NCBI GenBank assembly: GCA_947500545.1
Contig: CANMSO010000009.1
Location: 1-64,000 of the forward strand
DNA length: 64,000 bases
Direction: 5' to 3'
Source of the DNA: an uncultured Aquimarina sp.
GTDB taxonomy: Bacteria; Bacteroidota; Bacteroidia; Flavobacteriales; Flavobacteriaceae
The notes beneath the pieces were generated by a model. It was given only the letters and a program-made list of their open reading frames with translations. It made no database searches and was not told where the DNA came from. Position numbers and translations under genes: made by a program. Positions 62,596 through 64,000 of this stretch are shown here, piece by piece (positions within the stretch are counted from its first letter, which is position 1; each line of letters starts with the position of its first letter).

Positions 62596-62979
62596 ATGGA
62601 ACATTGGTATATCCCGGCGACTATAATTCCCGGAATAGGGCTCTTGATATTGTCTACTTCTAATCTTTTAGTCAATCTTAGTACAGAGATCAAAACATTG
62701 ATTGCAGAAGTAACAATCGATCAAGACCTTATTAAGCAAAAGCTAAAACAGCTTAAATTACTCAATCGCGCTATGGTTTTCTTATATGCTGCCGTTGCTC
62801 TTTTTGTAATTTCTGCATTGATTTCTGGGGTATACAAAAGTGCAGAAACCAATTTTAATTCAGGTATCTATATAACGATAGCCGGTATCATAAGTGCTCT
62901 TTTAGGTTTGATTGTCTTAATCGTTTATTCATTTAGAGCAGTAAAAATTAGACAAGACCAATTTAATAACAAATGTTAA
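62596..62979 (+). CDS. DUF2721 membrane protein
   Basis: 127 residues: helix about 5-27 (PATIIPGIGLLILSTSNLLVNL), a charged linker with LIKQKLKQLKLLNRAMVFLY, and two helices (about 58-80 and 92-112). The PxIIPxxxLLxLSxxN and LxxRA patterns match DUF2721. Inner membrane, function unknown. Begins 6 bp after the DUF5996-like gene and ends 20 bp before the Rieske-TPP gene. Confidence 0.75.
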   Translation: MEHWYIPATIIPGIGLLILSTSNLLVNLSTEIKTLIAEVTIDQDLIKQKLKQLKLLNRAMVFLYAAVALFVISALISGVYKSAETNFNSGIYITIAGIISALLGLIVLIVYSFRAVKIRQDQFNNKC

Positions 62980-62999
62980 CACCTAAAAAATAACTGATC

Positions 63000-64000
63000 A
63001 TGACTTCAAAAAAAGAAACTGTATGGTACAAAGTACTAGACAATAAAGACAAACTTCCCGAAGGAAGGGTACAAACCGTTACTGCAGGTCATCAGGGTGT
63101 TTGCTTAACGCATTTCGAGGGGAAGTTTTCGGCCTTAGATAATCGATGCCCCCATCAGGGAGGACCATTAGGAGAAGGATCAATCGAAAACGGATTACTA
63201 CGTTGTCCATGGCACGGTTGGGACTTTCACCCTTGTACAGGATTACCTCCGGGAGGTTATGATGACGGGGTGACTACTTTTGAAGTTAAAGATGATGGCG
63301 ATGCTATTTTTGTCGGTATTCCTGAAGAGTCTAAACATGACGAAACCATCTCTGATGTAATGATACAAACCATGGTAAACTGGGGTGTAGATACCGCATT
63401 TGGAATGGTAGGACACAGTAATCTTGGTGTCGCAGATGCTATGCGAAGACAAGAAAAAGAAGGCAAATTAAAATATTTTGGTGTTCGTCATGAAGGAGCC
63501 GCTGCATTTGCTGCTTCTGGTTATGCAAAACTTACTGGTAAGCCAGCTGTTTGTTTTGGCATTGCAGGACCTGGAGCTACTAATATGTTTACCGGTATGT
63601 GGGATGCAAAAGTCGATCGCGCTCCTTTACTTGCAATGTCTGGGCAAGTAAATACTCAGGTGGTTGGTACCGGAGCATTTCAGGAGGTAGATCTGGTAAA
63701 AGCTTTTGATTCTGTAACAGAATTTAATCACGCAGTACATCTAAATTCTAATCACAGTGAGTTGATGTCCTTGGCGATAAAACATGCGCTCATAAGAAGA
63801 GATGTTTCACATTTAACATTTCCTGATGAAGTGGCATTCACTAAAAAACCATCCAAAGAAAAAGCACAAACTCCAGAAAATAGGATTACACCTTTCAATA
63901 TTTCTCCGCCCAAAGAAATGGTCGAAAAGGCAACTTCGATGATTTCATCTGCCAAAAGACCTGTAATCATAGTAGGGCATGGAGCCCGTTTTAATATGTC
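63000..64000 (+). CDS. Rieske-thiamine diphosphate enzyme fusion (partial)
   Basis: Starts at the ATG at 63000 and runs off the window after 333 codons. N-terminal Rieske domain: RCPHQGGPLG (Cys50, His52) and CPWHGWDFHP (Cys69, His72), C-x-H...C-x2-H. From about residue 115 it is a pyruvate oxidase/acetolactate synthase-like ThDP domain: GVRHEGAAAFAASGYAKLTG (catalytic Glu165) and CFGIAGPGATNMFTGMWDA. Rieske domains are unusual on ThDP enzymes; it may feed electrons from a 2-oxoacid decarboxylation to an acceptor. Last visible gene of the cluster that began at 59657. Confidence 0.9.
   Translation, partial: MTSKKETVWYKVLDNKDKLPEGRVQTVTAGHQGVCLTHFEGKFSALDNRCPHQGGPLGEGSIENGLLRCPWHGWDFHPCTGLPPGGYDDGVTTFEVKDDGDAIFVGIPEESKHDETISDVMIQTMVNWGVDTAFGMVGHSNLGVADAMRRQEKEGKLKYFGVRHEGAAAFAASGYAKLTGKPAVCFGIAGPGATNMFTGMWDAKVDRAPLLAMSGQVNTQVVGTGAFQEVDLVKAFDSVTEFNHAVHLNSNHSELMSLAIKHALIRRDVSHLTFPDEVAFTKKPSKEKAQTPENRITPFNISPPKEMVEKATSMISSAKRPVIIVGHGARFNM

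Noticed and set aside
1..64000. tRNA, rRNA, tmRNA or riboswitch genes
   Set aside because: No cloverleaf, CCA end, rRNA core sequence or recognised riboswitch motif found in the intergenic DNA by eye; a covariance-model scan would be needed to exclude them.

Overview
The window is about 64 kb of low-GC DNA from a marine-type member of the Flavobacteriaceae (Bacteroidota). The evidence is a T9SS-sorted protease with a Por-type C-terminal domain, TAnnTTTG promoter boxes with an upstream TTG, many short lipoproteins, a PL7 alginate lyase and family-specific genes (DUF1573, DUF4136, DUF4230, GDYXXLXY, DUF2157). An Aquimarina-like genus is plausible but not proven. I recognised no rRNA, tRNA, CRISPR array, transposase or integrase gene.

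Layout. 1-8.1 kb: tandem leftward promoters for a gene outside the window, a YdeP-type molybdopterin oxidoreductase, an outer-membrane porin, RNase HII and a large lipoprotein. 8.4-14.4 kb: a secreted metzincin protease, LipB and small lipoproteins, including a 52-codon YqaE/Pmp3 gene. 14.5-26.9 kb: a membrane-anchored LuxR-type protein, a DUF1573 lipoprotein, LysS, a SPOR protein, and a DUF2157/GDYXXLXY pair beside a YiaA-like protein.

27.1-32 kb is accessory. Three consecutive genes (zinc-ribbon/DUF4145 protein, AAA ATPase fused to a TOPRIM/DUF4435-like domain, small lipoprotein) each sit between 9-10 bp inverted repeats that match each other but differ from gene to gene. This is the signature of integron gene cassettes with attC-like sites, although the core sequences do not fit the classical GTTRRRY consensus. 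REP-like palindromes and a 21-bp-periodic TATCAGTT repeat follow.

32.7-45.2 kb holds two large proteins without signal peptides (a helical protein with a ricin-type lectin half, and a 1199-aa repeat/coiled-coil protein), a TIR protein with altered motifs, the operon ACC deaminase-like enzyme/glucosaminidase/HemL, and an alginate lyase. 45.6-47.7 kb is an ECF sigma operon. 47.7-53.9 kb is a run of unrelated leftward single genes (GNAT, AraC, P-loop kinase, VOC, serine hydrolase, PD40), with one strong and one weak attC-like hairpin between them.

54-64 kb: a short SSB, a Crp/Fnr regulator, a 1177-aa metallophosphoesterase-like outer-membrane protein with degenerate metal ligands, and a rightward cluster that begins with a Rieske-glutamate synthase fusion and ends (cut by the window edge) with a Rieske-thiamine-diphosphate enzyme fusion. 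The latter cluster and the cassette array are the two most promising places for undescribed biology.
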